Of a stretch of DNA of 5,234 bases, positions 5,154-5,234 are shown in pieces (the stretch's first letter is position 1; every line of letters begins with the position of its first letter). The stretch is from positions 1-5,234 of the forward strand of contig CAJVYE010000098.1 in the NCBI GenBank assembly GCA_913009285.1, in the 5' to 3' direction. The notes beneath the pieces are model-generated. The model was given only the letters and a program-made list of their open reading frames with translations. It ran no database searches and had not been told where the DNA came from. The position numbers and the translations under genes are program-made. The stretch comes from an uncultured Nitrospirota bacterium. Lineage in GTDB: Bacteria > Nitrospinota > Nitrospinia > SZUA-224.

Positions 5154-5234
5154 AGATCGGAAGAGCACACGTCTGAACTCCAGTCACATTCCTTTATCTC
5201 GTATGCCGTCTTCTGCTTGAAAAAAAAAAAAAGA
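5154..5234 (+). other. Illumina adapter with index and poly-A tail (contamination)
   Basis: Positions 5154-5187 are the TruSeq adapter read-through (begins AGATCGGAAGAGC), 5188-5195 the index ATTCCTTT, and 5196-5219 the complement of P7. They are followed by 13 A (5220-5232) and GA, the usual read-past-the-end artefact. The 66 bases 5154-5219 are an exact inverted copy of 41-106. The real insert ends at about 5153. Confidence 0.98.

Overview
The window is a short metagenome-type contig of bacterial DNA bounded at both ends by untrimmed Illumina adapter. Positions 41-106 and 5154-5219 are the same indexed adapter in opposite orientations, each with a homopolymer tail outside it (T before, A after). 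The biological insert is therefore about 107-5153, and neither contig end is a real molecular end. The adapter is also read in frame into the first gene and gives it a false N-terminus.

Layout: a 5'-truncated receiver-GGDEF response regulator on + (108-983); a 716-bp gene-free stretch (984-1699) holding a strong extended -10 promoter, a possible structured transcript and a long near-perfect inverted repeat; a cold-shock-domain protein on + (1700-1918); a short convergent gap with a hairpin; a class II, adenosylcobalamin-dependent ribonucleotide reductase, nrdJ, on - (2037-3926); a 450-bp AT-rich gap (3927-4376); and a QueG-like double [4Fe-4S] protein on - (4377-5075), followed by 78 bp that include short tandem repeats.

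The organism cannot be named. The gene set (B12-dependent ribonucleotide reductase, QueG-like Fe-S protein, c-di-GMP signalling) fits an environmental bacterium living with little or variable oxygen. Base composition is uneven: roughly a third G+C in the GGDEF gene, mid-40s percent in nrdJ, and about 20% in 3981-4180. This could reflect transfer, a regulatory spacer, or mis-assembly in an untrimmed-read contig.

The genes do not form one obvious pathway. The two minus-strand enzymes both belong to families that use cobalamin, but they are 450 bp apart, nrdJ has its own candidate promoter, and no cobalamin riboswitch was recognised. I found no clear new multi-gene system. The points most worth checking are the structured leader and inverted repeat upstream of the cold-shock gene, the Asp-to-Glu change at the receiver phosphorylation site, the short nrdJ C-terminus, and the adapter artefact itself.
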